A stretch of 64,000 nt of DNA from Gadus chalcogrammus (GCF_026213295.1 NC_079418.1:5809979-5873978), one strand, 5' to 3'; counted from the first letter of the stretch, positions 32,333 to 44,757 are shown. Translations and numbers: made by a program. The notes: generated by a model not told the origin, from the letters alone.

Positions 32333-33537
32333 ATGGCACGTATTATCCATAGGGTGTACAACGAGCGGGCATTTAGACGGGAAAGGGTAATTAGGGACAG
32401 AAGCAATCCATTGGACATTTATAATGACGAGGAGCTGATTGAGAGGTTTCGATTCTGTAGGAGAGATCTGTTTGAATTAATAGAAGAGCTGTCACCGGAT
32501 TTACAGTTCGTGTCGGACCGCAATGCAGCGCTACCACCGTCCTTGCAACTGCTGATTGCGCTTCGTTTTTTCGCAAACGGGGCTTTTAAGAACACTTTAA
32601 GCGACATGGTGAGGGTCCATAGATCGACCGCCTGTCGGGTAATCCGGAGGGTTTCCCTGGCTTTGAGCCGCCGCATCGCTCGTTAAGTCCACCTCCCGAA
32701 CGAGGAAGAGGCGGCGGCGATGAAGGAACGGTTCCGCCAGGCGTCCGGTATGCCTGGGATCGTGGGCTGCATAGACGGGACACATGTGCAGATCCAGGCC
32801 CCACATGAGAACGAGTATTTGTACGTTAATCGAAAAGGTTACCATTCGATTAACGTACAAATAGCTTGTGACGCAAATTATAACATCATTAATTTGGTGG
32901 CGAGATGGCCTGGATCCACCCACGATTCCCGCATCCTCCGGGAGAGTGCGTTATTGCAGGACTTCGAGGAAGGAAGGTAGGCTATAGCCTCGTGTTTTTC
33001 TAATCAGCTACACTGAAACAATTTGAGCTTCACTTTAAGTAATGAACAGCAACCTAATTAAAGTATATTTTCATAGGTGCAACGGGCTGCTCCTCGGGGA
33101 CAGTGGATACCCGCTGAAACGGTGGCTGATGACCCCGCTAATTGCTCCAACAACTGACCAAGAACGGAGGTATAACACAATACACTCCGCAACTAGGTCA
33201 GTTGTTGAGAGATGTATCGGGGTTCTCAAACGCAGGTAAACCATAAGTAATATGCATCCCTTAAAAAGACATAAAAAAATATCTAGATATAGATGTAATT
33301 TTTCTTATTTTGTTTAGGTTTCACTGTCTTCATGGGGAGATGCGGATGCACCCAGAACGGGTCTGCACTGTAATAGCAGCGTGCACAGTTCTGCACAACA
33401 TTTGCATCGCCAAAAGAATCCCTCTCCCCAGACACCATCAGCCACCGGCAGTCCCCGAGGAAGATGTGCATCAAGCCACTCGGCCTGAGGACATCGCTGG
33501 CCGATTAGTCCGTGCTCAGCTCATTAATCAGTTGTAA
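32333..33537 (+). pseudogene. Harbinger transposase (HARBI1-like) with one nonsense codon
   Basis: Exons 32333-32976, 33077-33235 and 33318-33537 join in frame to 340 codons, the normal length of this family. The only defect is a TAA at 32684-32686 (codon 118), lying in one continuous frame where relatives have R-Y-V-H-L-P. The N-terminal helix-turn-helix region precedes the DDE domain: D148 (C-I-D-G-T-H), D198 (S-T-H-D-S-R) and E259 (S-V-V-E-R-C). All catalytic residues are present. It acts with the neighbouring Myb-like protein, which imports and targets the transposase in this superfamily. Confidence 0.9.
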
Positions 33538-33954
33538 ATATTGTTTTAATTATGTATATATGTTTTTTATAGGCCGACACGAACTGTAAATCCGGTGACA
33601 GCTCTTCTATTTATTCGAACATATCTCTCCTACAGAATCGAAACACCTCAATTAGCTCCTTGTCATTTGATGATGTTCACTGCATTGCTTCTGTCAAAAA
33701 TAACCATTCCCGTCTAAATGCCTGCTCGTTGTATTTTATTGTTATGCATTAAAAAAATTGATGAACGAAAATGAATGAAAGAATGATTGGAAGGAATATT
33801 TATTTGAACAGTAAATCTTAATTTGAACAGTAAAAAGTAAAACATTAAAACACAGAAATATAATATAATAAATATAATAATATAATAAATAAATATAATA
33901 AATATAATCAAACAATTATCCTAACTCTAAAATATTTATTTACATTAGGGATGG

Positions 33955-34747
33955 TCACGGTTGGTCTTCAAAAATAATTGTTTGGGGCCTAATTTGTTGC
34001 TGGAGCAAATTAATTTGGAGCCGTAATTTAATTTGTTCTAATTCAATTTTTTTGGTCTCTGCCTCTAATTTAATGGTCTCCTTCTCCACCCTGACAATAT
34101 CCTTCTCCATGAGGACCTGTTGAAGGTCCTCACTTCTCCTCCGCTTCGTTGCCGGGGGTGGGGATGGACAGGAAGGGGTTGCCACTGCTGGTTCTATCGG
34201 TGGTGGTGGTGTTGAGCTGGTAGTGGCACTTTCCAAGTCTGAAACAAAATGTGAATTTATTAATTCTGGGCAATAAGGCTAGTCCTGCTTATTCAACTAA
34301 CAAACCATCCTCAATAAATATGCTAGGCTACATACCTTCTTCCAACTGCTCCGGCGGTTGAGGACATCCGCTGTCCACACCGTCCAACCCGACGAAGGCT
34401 GGTGAATCCTCCCCGAAAATAGCGACGATAATGTCACTATAGGGTGATGTTTTCGGGGGAGGACCACCGCCAGTGGGATGGTGCTTTAGAGAAGAGACGT
34501 CCTTCTTGGCCCGGGACAGGAGGTCTTTCCATTTCTTTTTGATGTCACCATCCGTCCGATGACAGCCTGAGTCTGAACAGCTGTTCAGACTCTCCATTAT
34601 AAATCTCCATGTCTCTTGCTTTGTTTTGTTTGTTACGACATTGGACTGCTTGGCAGTCAGTGCCGTCTTATTCTCACTGTATAATTCTATTAATTTTCTA
34701 ATTCCAACGGTGAAGTTAACTTTTCTCTTTCTGTTTTCCTCCATCAT
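33955..34747 (-). CDS. Harbinger Myb/SANT-like DNA-binding protein, two exons
   Basis: Exon 1 is 34747-34336 and exon 2 is 34238-33955, with gt-ag borders, giving 231 aa. Residues 8-90 form a Myb/SANT-like trihelix domain (R-K-L-I-E-L-Y, W-R-F-I-M-E-S-L-N, I-K-K-K-W-K-D-L). A proline-rich middle, a K-R-R-R basic patch and a C-terminal coiled coil (residues about 165-220) follow. It faces the transposase gene tail to tail. In the Harbinger superfamily this partner binds transposon ends and recruits the transposase. The frame is intact. Confidence 0.88.
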
Positions 34748-34963
34748 GTCGGTTTGTCGGATTTGTCGGTTTGTCGGATGTTGGTAAAATAGTAAACAGC
34801 TGTTGTCACGAGGTATCCTAGCAACGCGGTGATATGCGCATCACATGGAACATTCACATGGCCGCGCATGGCTAAGACCGGGCGTAGTTGAGACCAGTCG
34901 TAAGTCCCGTTGGTGCAACCGGCGTTAGTTCCATTCTAACGCCAGGTCGTAACTAAGACCTAC

Positions 34964-35827
34964 TTAGCAGTTACGACCAGGCTTAGTTACGCCCAGTTGG
35001 TGCAACCGGCCCCAGGTCTGTTTTTTGATGGTGACATTTTCAGCACAGAATGTGATGTAGGATAAAACAGACTCTGTGTACTCCTCCAGGTCCAAACCCT
35101 CAAATAGACCCCACTCTGTTGTTGAGAAGCAGTCTTGGAGCTGGGAGAGGGCGTCCTCTGGCCAGGTGTTGATGGTTCTAGTAGTGGGCTTATTTTTCCT
35201 AATGTGAGGGGTGTAGGCTGGAATGAGGTGCAGTGAGAGGTGGTCTGACAGGCCAATGTGTGGCTGGGGTACTGCTCTGTATGCATGCCTAATGTTGCAG
35301 TAGACATGGTCGAGTATTCTGCCCTCCCTGGTGGCACACTTCACATACTGTATGAATTTAGGGAGGACAGCCTTTAAACAAGCCCGGTTGAAATCTCCGG
35401 CGACTATGTGTACCCCATCTGGGTGCGCCTGCTGCTGTTTGCTAATAGCGCCATGAAGATAGTTTAGAGCTATACTAACGTTAGCGTCTGGAGGGATGTA
35501 CACTGCCATAATTATTACTACAGTTATCTCTCTAGGTAAATAGAAAGGGCGGCAGATGACCGTCAATGCCTCTATGTGTGGGGAACAGTAGCTGTGGGTT
35601 GCTTGGCTCTGTGAACACCAGTTATTATTTATATACATACAAACTCCGCCCCCTCTGCTCTTTCCGGAGTCTCGGTTCCTGTCGTGTCGGTGGATAGTGC
35701 GGCCGGCTAACTGCACAGCGTTATCGGGGATAGCAGGGTGGAGCCAGGTTTCAGTCAGAATCATATTAAATGTCATTTGTAAAATAAGTGTTATCTGTTT
35801 AAGGTTATTTCGTCTTGTGACGCTCAA
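34964..35827 (-). pseudogene. L2-like LINE endonuclease (APE) part
   Basis: Visible blocks are L-T-E-T-W-L (near 35755), G-G-G-V-C-M-Y-I (35650), A-V-Y-I-P-P-D-A (35500), V-A-G-D-F-N (35395), D-H-V-Y-C (35310) and G-L-S-D-H-L-S-L (35240). These are the APE-type endonuclease signatures in order, with the catalytic Asp and His residues. Its 3' end past 35012 is Harbinger sequence, so the frame's last ~15 codons are not LINE. The start of the domain, before L-T-E-T-W, is damaged. Confidence 0.85.
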
Positions 35828-36279
35828 TGAATGAGCGCAAATGTTCGCGGATGTTCATGAACCTTCCTACTTCCTCGTTCGACGCGATCGTCCGTTGCCA
35901 GGCAGGTTTGGAATGTTGGAACCTGGATTAAGTAGGCAGTACAATTTTCGCCCCTGGTACAATTTTTGTGTGACACCGCCACTGATTGGTAGATTGTCGG
36001 AATGGCGGTAGGCCTACGAAAAGGTGTGTGGGGCATGTTGGAATGGCCGCATTTAACCATAACAACGATTTTAGCTAACGTGTACTGCTGACAGTACGGG
36101 ACCGGGACGGACAAGTTGTTCTGTGCTGTGTCCTGATTGGCTGAAGAGAAATAGCTATTACATGCATGGGCTATGAATCTGTATTCTTTTTTAGGTACTG
36201 GCCATCCCCAAAATGAACCAGAATACAGGAAATCACACCTACCAAATTCAACATTTTCCACAAATCTTTTGACCCACAA

Positions 36280-36910
36280 ATTTGATCACCAGCCGCAACT
36301 GATAAACATGAATATACACACATTTATCATGGCCCTCTTTATCACGAAAGTTGCCCATCCCTGGCATAGAAGTACATGTATCTCGTGGGCAGATACAGAC
36401 GTACGTAGATGGTGAAGGGAATGGTTAAGGTGAAGGAGAAGGAGAGGTGAAAGTGAAAAAGTGAAACGGAAACTAAAACAAAGGGAAAGTGAAGGTGAAA
36501 GTGAAAAAAAGTGAAACTGAAACTGAAACAAAGGGAAAATGCTCACTCCGCTGAGTGGGTTTTTGTCGTTTGATTGTTTTGCCCTGCAAAGCTACGCCCG
36601 GGGCACTCTGAAATATGACTACCACCCTCACAAGACGGCGTCTTTACATTAATCTGCCGGTAACTCTATCAGTAAAACGCTGAGCCACCGACGAGGACGG
36701 AGAGAGAACGACGGAGATCTCACACTTAATATTCAGCCTCGTAAATAATCTCCTGCACTGCTGTTTTTATGGGAGCTTGCGGGGCCCCGAGCTTGAGCGA
36801 AGAGCCGCTCTGATATGTGAAGGGCCCGGGGTGCCTCTCGGATAAGGATGCTCATTCAGTAAATAATTAAAAAAATATAGGGAAATAAGTGAGGAAATAA
36901 AAGGCTGAAG
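36280..36910. other. Non-repetitive stretch with a purine-rich patch
   Basis: 36405-36540 is purine rich (gtgaaagtgaaaaagtgaaac repeats). 36540-36900 is complex sequence without repeat hallmarks or a gene. It could hold conserved non-coding elements. Confidence 0.4.
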
Positions 36911-37059
36911 ACAATGTGGATGTTTTGTGTTTTAAGTGCTCTTGCGTTTTTTTGGAGCTGTTTACGAGGCTCTCGCTTACCCCAAGAGGTCCCTAAACGC
37001 GACGGACTGTTAAGTGTTTGTCGTTTGGGTCGGTTCCCTGAGCTTGTGGGAGGCGAAGT

Positions 37060-37265
37060 GGTTAAATTTTACATTTACATTCAGGGCGTTCAGCAGACGC
37101 TTTTATCCAAAGCGACTTACAACGGTTCACACAAACATTCGCACACCGACGGCGGAGTCGACCCCTCAAGGCGAAAGCCAGCTCGTCAGGAGTAGTCAGC
37201 CTGAGGCGTCTCGCTCAGGGACACCTCCACGCACCAACTACCAACCTTCTGGTTATAAGTCAACC
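37060..37265 (-). mobile_element. V-SINE-type SINE
   Basis: The minus strand carries the tail (cgctttggataaaagcgtct), central (cgccgtcggtgtgcgaatg) and head parts in the same order as the copy at 26727-26955. A 93-aa plus-strand frame over it is incidental. Confidence 0.82.
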
Positions 37266-37435
37266 TCGCTCTACCTCCTGAGAACAGGGAGAGATGGGGA
37301 GAGAGGGAGGAAGAGGGGGAGGGAGGGGGGAGAGAGAGGACAGGGGGAGGGGGAGGGAGAGAGTGGGAGAGAGGAGGAGGAGGAAGAAGAGAGGGAGGAG
37401 AGGGAAAGAGAGAACAGTTTGAGAGTCAAGGTTGA
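37265..37435. repeat. Purine-rich (gag)n/(gggag)n low-complexity tract
   Basis: Nearly all purine on the plus strand. No gene. Confidence 0.9.
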
Positions 37436-37779
37436 ATCGCAGTCAGGAAGGTAGGCCTACATGGGTTCAAAGCCCTTTGAGACTGGAACTATGATTAAGG
37501 GCTATACAAATTAAAGGTAACTTAATTTAATTGAACGATTTTATAAAATTGGATTGGATGTGTGTTCTGTGTTCTTCTGACTTGGATTTGATTCTGGAAA
37601 AAACAAGATGGTGTGCGCTGAGGATGAAATTTCAGATATTCATTCTTTTAGAAAGGTTTTCATATCTCCCTTTACGATTCAAAATGCTTCAGGGTTTTGT
37701 TATGAAAAAAGTTATACAAATTAAATGTCAGATTAAAAAAAACAAAAACCATTTCAGAAGGTTCTAAAAAAAAATATAT

Positions 37780-38005
37780 AATATACATTTTGGCAGACGC
37801 TTTTATCCAAAGTGACTTACAACGGTTCACACACTGATGGCGGAGTCGACCCCTCAAGGCGTCAGCCAGCTGGTCAGGGCGCAGTCAGGGTGAGGCGTCT
37901 CGCTCAGGGACACCTCGACACCCAGCTAGGTGGAGCCAGGGATCCAACAAGCAACCTTCAGGTTACCAGTCAACCCACTATGCCTCCTGAGCTACTGCCC
38001 TATAC
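37780..38005 (-). mobile_element. V-SINE-type SINE
   Basis: Same family and orientation as 37060-37265, with cgtctgccaaaatg tail wording and a gcctcctgagctactgccc head. Confidence 0.82.
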
Positions 38006-38114
38006 ATGCTCTGCCCTTCGGGTGGGGGGGTTATGTTAGATGACAATGTTTCAGAACAACTGGTTTAAGAGATGTGTTACAAAATTAGAAACCAAGAACG
38101 AAGAGTTTGGAGAG

Positions 38115-38270
38115 AGCGCCTCACCCCTCCTCCCCCCTCCTCCCCCCTCCTCACTTGTTTAGTGTCTCCTCCCCCCTTCTCACCTCTCCTCAGCTCCCGC
38201 CTCCTCCCCTCTCCTCCCCCCTTCCCCCTCTCCCCCCCCCCCCCCCCCCTCCTCCCTCCTCATCACTCAT
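38115..38270. repeat. Pyrimidine-rich (ctcctccc)n tract
   Basis: Almost pure C/T on the plus strand, including a 20-C run near 38233. Confidence 0.92.
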
Positions 38271-38377
38271 AATTTGACCTTGTTTGAGTAAATTAGCGCA
38301 AACATACAACACATTGGGGACTGGACCCCAGCGCACGACAACTCCAAAAGAAATCCGTCCATCAATTCCATCGATTC

Positions 38378-38380
<3 letters not shown>

Positions 38381-38462
<82 letters not shown>
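38381..38462. repeat. (ga)n microsatellite
   Basis: About 40 uninterrupted ga dinucleotides. Confidence 0.98.
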
Positions 38463-38465
<3 letters not shown>

Positions 38466-38639
38466 ACGAGAGAGCGTCTTTTGGGACCTGACCCCATTGC
38501 ACAATGCAGACATTTACTAGACCAGAGACATGACGACAACTCCATAAGGAATGGTAAGGCATGGGGTAGCATGTCAATCCGATGTCGATCAACACGTCAA
38601 TCCGATCGTTTGAGAGAGTGACTAAGATACAGAGCAAGC

Positions 38640-38790
38640 AAGCAAAAGAGTGAGAGAAAGACATACAGACAGACAATGAGAGACCCACAGACTCAGATAG
38701 AGAGCGACAGAGAGACAGACAGACAGACTCAGATAAAGAGAAACACAGAGAGAGAGAAAGACAGACAGACAGACATACTCAGATAGAGCG
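38640..38790. repeat. Degenerate (caga)n/(ga)n tract
   Basis: Repeated agacagacagac and agagagag blocks interspersed with cagatagagcgacag. Confidence 0.85.
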
Positions 38791-38799
38791 AGAGCGCCC

Positions 38800-39386
38800 A
38801 GTGTTCCCGGTCTGCTAACGAGTGGTATTCCCTGCATTATAATATCCGGCGACTGACTTCCCTTCCAATCAGCTCGCTCATTACTCACCCTCCGCTGTGA
38901 TGAAACGATAACGCCGCCATCTACTCTCATTCTTTATTATACGTCTGACTCCACTCTCCCTCTTCCTCCCTTTGCCGTATCCATCGGCGACCTAAAATAA
39001 CGCAAGACTACTCAATTAGGCTCCGGTCACCCTCTCTTCCCCTTCGTCTTCTTCGTCTTCATAACGGCTAAGAGCTCCACGTCGTAGCCCAGCTCTGCTA
39101 GCATGATAAAATGCTAACAGGCTAATGTGGCAGCTAACCTAGCACGTCAAACAGATTCCCCCGTTGACCTCCTGCCACCTCTGCCAACCGCCTCTCGGGT
39201 TTTGTTACGCTGTTAGCATAAATGTAAGAACCTGGGTTTATTTTTTGGCTTCCCTTTAAAACTGCCTCCCCCCCCCCCTCGTTTCATCACAAGCTTGTTT
39301 GCTGTTTATCAAACCTCTTTCAGTCCAGTCAACAGTCCCAATGCCCTAGAAGGAGTTCAGTGTGAACTATGCGCACGCACGCACAA
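38800..39386. other. Non-repetitive stretch without a gene
   Basis: Apart from a short C run near 39273 the sequence is complex. No credible exon is seen. Confidence 0.4.
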
Positions 39387-39640
39387 CGTCTCTCTCTCTA
39401 CCTCTACTCTTTTCTATCTTACCCTCTGCCGTTTCTCTACATTAATCTCTCTCTCTCTATTTCTCTCTCTCCCTCGCTCTCTCTCGCTCTCTCTCTCTCT
39501 CACTCTCTCTCTATCTCTTCCCCTCCCTCTACATCTCGCTCCCCCCCCCTTTCTCTCGCTCTATCTCTTCCCCTCCCTCTGTACATCTGGCTCCCCCCCC
39601 TCTCTCTCTCTTTCCACTCTCTCCCTCTCTCTCCCAAACG
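39387..39640. repeat. (ct)n-rich tract
   Basis: Interrupted ct repeats with an internal duplication of ctcttcccctccctct (near 39518 and 39566). Confidence 0.93.
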
Positions 39641-39679
39641 CATGAGCATTCTCTCACTCACTCTTTCACTCACATACTT

Positions 39680-39775
39680 GAATACTCCTTGAATTTAAAG
39701 AAGACCTTTTATATATATATATATATACTCCTTGAATTTAAAGAAGAAAAGATATATATATATATATATATATTA
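39680..39775. repeat. Duplicated ctccttgaatttaaagaaga segment with (ta)n runs
   Basis: Two copies (about 39686 and 39728), each followed by an (at)n run. This is a tandem duplication of a microsatellite-bearing segment. Confidence 0.88.
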
Positions 39776-40299
39776 CACACACACACTCACTCACAAACAT
39801 ACACACACTTCCTCACTTACATAAAAATTGCATTTCCCTTTTCCCGGAAACAAGATGGAGAGCAGAGTGTAATGGCTTGGCCTCTCGGGCAGCAGTGTGG
39901 ATCTGCAATTGGTGGGGAGAAAATAACTAGTGTGCTCCCACATCGTAGGAGCGAGGAGCAAGGGGGCGATGTGTTCTGCATGCGAGCAATGTTTGTGTCC
40001 TCCACCGCTGGATGCTCTTGTTTTATTGGCTCTGTGACGCAGACAGCAGGTCTCTGAGCTTCATTACATCAAACACTCACTCACTCATTCACTCATTCAC
40101 TGACCGATACCCCGGTGCTTTATGGAATGCGGTTTAGCTCATTCACAGCCTACATGCATTAATTCATTAATTAATTCATACTCGTTTGATAATGGTGCCC
40201 TTTTATCGGTTTTAAACGATTGAACGCACGTGTCTGATATTGTAGAGCTTGATGACCCAAAGCTTAACAGGTCAAAGACACACGCACACATATATCTAT

Positions 40300-40363
40300 A
40301 TATTTATATAGACACACACACGCACACAAACCCACACATACTATCCACATTGTGTCCGACAAA

Positions 40364-40425
<62 letters not shown>

Positions 40426-40435
40426 AGACACATAC
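40300..40435. repeat. (ac)n and (ga)n tracts with flanking duplication
   Basis: A (ga)n run at 40369-40422 is flanked by duplicated acacaaacccacacatactatc / acacaaacccgcacacattatc-type and tgtccgacaaaaga / gtatccgacaaaaga words. A tandem duplication has expanded around the run. Confidence 0.85.
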
Positions 40436-40930
40436 ACAAACCCGCACACATTATCACAGCGTATCCGACAAAAGATGAACATCCTCACGCCCCTAACTAA
40501 AAAAGATTTTCAGTTTGTGCTGCGGGGCGTGCAAGCTGACTTAGCCGTCCGTCAGCTCTTAATGCCTCCACCCAAAAGGCCGACTCCACCCTCCTGCTGT
40601 GACCGAGATGCAATGTGTGATGCCTAGCCTCCAGGGTTTATGGAGGAGACCCCTCTTCCGTCACCCCGTGGAGTTGACACAGTCAGAAAGCATGGGGGAG
40701 GGCGTGAGGGTTAGGGTTGCCACCTTGGATTTGGGAAAAAAAGGGACACTCGATCAAATGTTTGGGGCGGAGGGCTCGGCCATTATTACCAGTTCAGACT
40801 GACCAATGAACATACAATTCGGACAAAGGAGACGGAAACAAAGTCATGTTAATAAATGTATTCGTTCAGGGGTCACCAGGGTGAATGTACACCAGCAGAT
40901 AATTTCAGTCCAGCAGCAATGTGAACACAC

Positions 40931-41670
40931 TAGGGGTGAAACGGATCAGTGTGTCCACGGTTCGGTTCAGATAACCGTTTTGGGCCTCGGTTTCGGATAC
41001 GGTTCGGATTAGGATCATGTCCGTGATAGTAAATAGGCGGACTTTTTTTTGACGGAGGGTTTGGGGGAGAAACACAAAAATGAATGAGACCCACAGGCTA
41101 TTTGCAATGTGTTAATTGACTGCAATCAGACAACTTGCAAGGCTTTTTTGTGCAATAAATGTTCCCCTAAATGCATTTGAAAACATGGTGCACTGAGTGT
41201 AACATGTAAGGGATAACGGCCGACGAGGCTTAGAACTCTGGCGACGAGCGCAGCATGAAGCCAGAGTTGCCTCTACCTGTCCATTATTTCCATCGAACCG
41301 GTCGACCTCGAAGGCCGTTATCCCGCTTATCACCCGTTTGTATTTATCTCCCGTATATTTAGAATATAATTGTATCAATTACTTTCTTTAAATTTAGGAA
41401 TCGTGCGCTTGAAAAGCCCAGTTTGTTTTGAACGCTGACAGGCTGAAGGGAGGGGCGGGAAAAGTATCATTGGCTCGGGCAGCACTGGAGAGAATGCATT
41501 CCGCTGGGTCCTAAACACCCTTTTGTTTCGGACGTAGGCTACAGTAGGCAAAATACGCTACATAAGGCAATGCCTTCATGAAACCGAAATCCGCGGATCT
41601 CCAGAATGCTCCGAACTGTGGTAAACGAACCGAACGGATTCGGATACAATTCGAATCCGCTGCAGGCCTA
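40931..41670. mobile_element. Non-autonomous hAT element (MITE)
   Basis: Flanked by the 8-bp duplication gaacacac (40923-40930 and 41671-41678). The ends are taggggtga and, inverted, gcaggccta. The interior repeats cggttcggttcggatacgg-like words near both ends (for example cggattcggatacaattcg). It encodes no transposase. Confidence 0.85.
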
Positions 41671-41679
41671 GAACACACT

Positions 41680-42316
41680 AGACTAGAACACAGAGAGAGA
41701 CATCACATGAGACTTGATCACAAACTTTCAACATTGCTATTATTTCAGCATTTATATTTTTGTATTTCATGTTTGTTTTGGTGTTGTGTGTGTGTGTCTG
41801 TGTGTTTGTGTGTGTGTGTGTGTTTGATTATACGTATGTGATTAGATTAGTATGTGTTTATGTTTGTACGAGACTCGGAATGTATGGTTAATAGAACTGT
41901 ATTTATGGACTCCAGGAAGAATAGCTATGCTACTGTGCTGCTGCAAATGGATATCCAATAAAAAATAAATTAATCAATAATCAATAAATCAATATGGGCT
42001 ATTGGAATTTTATGAAGACCCCCATGAAACTAGCCGTGCTATATATGAGCAAATTGTGGATATTATAGAAAAAAATGGTCTGCGTGTAAATCAGATTACC
42101 GTTGACAGTACTGTTTTTTTCGTACTGGTGGCTTGCATGTTTTATTTGCTCCATCTCCTTCCTCGTCAGTCTCTCCTCCCATTGCAAATGAAGACGCAGC
42201 GCTCGACTCCACTCACACTGAGTGACTTTCCTCCACTTTAATATGTTTATGTTTGAAATTGTGTTCCCGCTCGGTCTGAGAAGCGCAAGAATGGGGCGAC
42301 ACGGTCACGTACGCAT
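41680..42316. other. Non-repetitive stretch with a (gt)n tract
   Basis: A degenerate (gt)n run at 41787-41823. The remainder shows no gene. Confidence 0.4.
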
Positions 42317-43541
42317 CAGAGATGGAAATTAACTTTTTTGCCCACCAGCCACTGTGGCAGGTAGATTTAAAAATCTACCAGCCACTCATCTTTTTTACCA
42401 GCCACTTTTTATACGCTATATATTTTTTAATATATGCGTACATTTTAAACAATATAATAGTAACAATAGATAAGAAAAGTGTTTTTCATACACATCAGTT
42501 GGTGTTACGATGACAAGTTTGGGGATAATTCATCTATACAAAGTATTTTCATTAAAAAACGAATTGACATATTGATAATAAAACAACATGCATGGCTACA
42601 CCATCATAAGTCAATAGGAACATTTGTTTTTTTGTATTTACATGTGACTGCATACAAATGTGTCCACACAGACATGGTAACTGACGTATGATAGTAAGCA
42701 TTATATGCCCTTAACACTAATATTCAGAAGAAAATATGTGTGGCATTCAGTCCAATGCTGAAAATATATCTGTGGCATTCAGTAGGCCAATGCTGTGGTA
42801 AAGTGTGTAAAGTATGACCAAGTGTTTCTTTCTGTTCAATAGATAGAACTTTATCAATCCCCTGTAGGAGAAATTTGTTAATGTTTGTCCCTATAAAACA
42901 ATAATGGTAAAATAATAAATACAAAACACGACGGTAACTGAGTAGGTCAAACCGTCCAATCTGAAGGCTCTACTTAACCACTCCCCCTACTCACTTCCAC
43001 CAATGCGAAGCGAACAGAACTGAGTAGGGGAGGGCGTAGCCTAACTAGTTTGTGAACGACCCAGAGAAACGCAACTCAAATTCAATGTGAACATATATGA
43101 GGCTTTAATAAAATCCCGGACGATTTTGAAATTCCGACACACATTTTTTAAAAGTGTGTCAAAAAGAGGGCATGTCCGGGCAAAAGAGGACGTCTGGCAG
43201 TGGTTACCCTACGTGTGGCGTGTGAGCATGTGCATGGGTTGAATTGCGTGTGTCTCACGCCGAACGCATGAGACTTGAGAGCCCTGTTACCGATATTATC
43301 CCGGATATTGACAGTCGCAGTTCAGCAAAAGAGGCGTAGAGGAAGAAGGGGCCCGGATGTTGACAGTAATGGTTGTGGAACTGTGCAGCGCCGTATAACG
43401 AATGTATTAGATATGCAAATTTGATCGGACCTGACTGGAAAGTATTACCCGCCGCAGTGGCGGGTGAAGTGACACAATTCACCCGCCACCATACAAATCC
43501 ACCCGCAAATGGCGTGTGGCGGGTGTTAATTTCCATCCCTG
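42317..43541. mobile_element. Non-autonomous hAT element
   Basis: The 8-bp duplication gtacgcat flanks it (42309-42316 and 43542-43549). The ends are cag(a/g)gatggaaattaac inverted repeats. An internal part near 43090-43215 (cccggacgattttgaaat ... gaggacgtctggcag) looks like a fragment of another DNA transposon family whose opposite end (agggttgccacc) appears at 40706. Confidence 0.87.
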
Positions 43542-43559
43542 GTACGCATAGACGGGAAG

Positions 43560-44045
43560 AAAACGGGGACAATTTTAAGTGTTTGCTTTTTCCCCCGAAA
43601 AACGGGCCAAATTGTGTCCCAGGAGAGATTTAATTTTTCTATGTTCTTCTTTTATTTTATTTTATTATTTTATTTATGTTATTGTACATCTGTGTTTCCA
43701 GAATTGAATCGGATAGTATCTGCAGTATCGTCGCGGACCACTGGGGGCGCTGTGGTCTACTCCACCACCGGACGCATTCGCAATGCTACCGCTAAAACCT
43801 GCGAGACACTATTAAGTTGTTTGATAGGTTTTCTTTATTTATTTATTTATTTAAAGGTTTGACCTTTTAAAAAAGCACATTTGAAGTTTTACTTAATGAC
43901 CCGTTTTTACTTGAGTGCTTTTGTCTCTTCTTTTGTGCGAATCCACAAAATGGAGTCCATTGTTGTGCGAGCATAAAGGAGTTAAGATAACAACCGTCCG
44001 AATATATCGTGACTATTGTACTTTCAAACGGAAAGGCTGTGAATA
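43560..44045. other. Stretch without a gene
   Basis: AT-rich 43640-43690 and (tatt)n near 43835. No exon recognised. Confidence 0.4.
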
Positions 44046-44047
44046 TT

Positions 44048-44254
<207 letters not shown>

Positions 44255-44315
44255 ACCTTTAGTTGACTGCAGTTTATCGGTATATAAAGTGGCTCTTTAT
44301 ACAGCAGGGGGGACG

Positions 44316-44317
<2 letters not shown>

Positions 44318-44398
<81 letters not shown>

Positions 44399-44512
44399 GA
44401 GAGAGAGAGAGAGAGAGAGAGGGGGAGAGAGAGAGAGAGAGAGGGAGAAAGAGAAGGGGGAGAGAGAGAGAGAGAGAGAGAGAAGGACAGAGACAGAGGG
44501 AGAGCGAGAGAG
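44318..44512. repeat. (ga)n microsatellite
   Basis: Perfect (ga)n to 44395 followed by interrupted gaga/gggg blocks. Confidence 0.98.
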
Positions 44513-44757
44513 CACCATCACCTAACCTCCGTCCTATTATCTCGGGTGGTGCGGGGCCGGGGCTGGCCATCTCAGGCAAATGAACCGCAGCCGTCCTCCG
44601 CGGCCGTCCTCTGCACCCGACCCGTTTAGGGTTGATCGCCCACGGAGTGGAGCCTAATGTAACCACCGCCACCACCACCTCCCGCGGACACACACCGCAA
44701 GCTGTCTACCTGCTGTGCTCTATCTTTAGACATCTCTGTCTACATCTGCTTCTAATG

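Larger units (their letters stand above)
32092..35012 (+). mobile_element. Harbinger (PIF) DNA transposon with two genes
   Basis: The inverted repeat gggccggttgcaccaactgg begins at 32092 and is mirrored at the right end (35012). The 3-bp flanks are ctg on the left and cag on the right, and the restored target around them reads like the aaagacc-cwg-gtct palindrome known as a preferred target of zebrafish Harbinger elements. The insertion splits the L2-like LINE. It carries the usual pair of convergent Harbinger genes, a transposase (plus) and a Myb/SANT-like DNA-binding protein (minus). Confidence 0.9.
30050..36170 (-). mobile_element. L2-like (CR1 superfamily) LINE, interrupted by Harbinger
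   Basis: Read on the minus strand, the endonuclease domain (35827-35013) continues after the Harbinger element into the linker and reverse transcriptase (32091-30268) and a 3' region down to about 30050. The segment 35870-36170 upstream of the endonuclease may be 5' sequence of the LINE, since part of it recurs at 303-460. The clade is called from the RT style (F-I-D-Y-S-S-A-F-N-T-I and F-A-D-D-T-T-V-V-G-L). Confidence 0.8.

Noticed and set aside
36914..37060. A secreted protein start (M-W-M-F-C-V-L-S-A-L-A-F-F-W)
   Set aside because: The hydrophobic start is attractive, but the frame runs directly into a SINE with no splice donor of quality and no recognisable domain.
37972..38688. S-L-S-L and R-E-R-E frames over (ga)n runs
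   Set aside because: Dinucleotide repeats are open in several frames. The same holds for the frames at 40230-40627, 44263-44693, 54547-54829 and 58714-58989.
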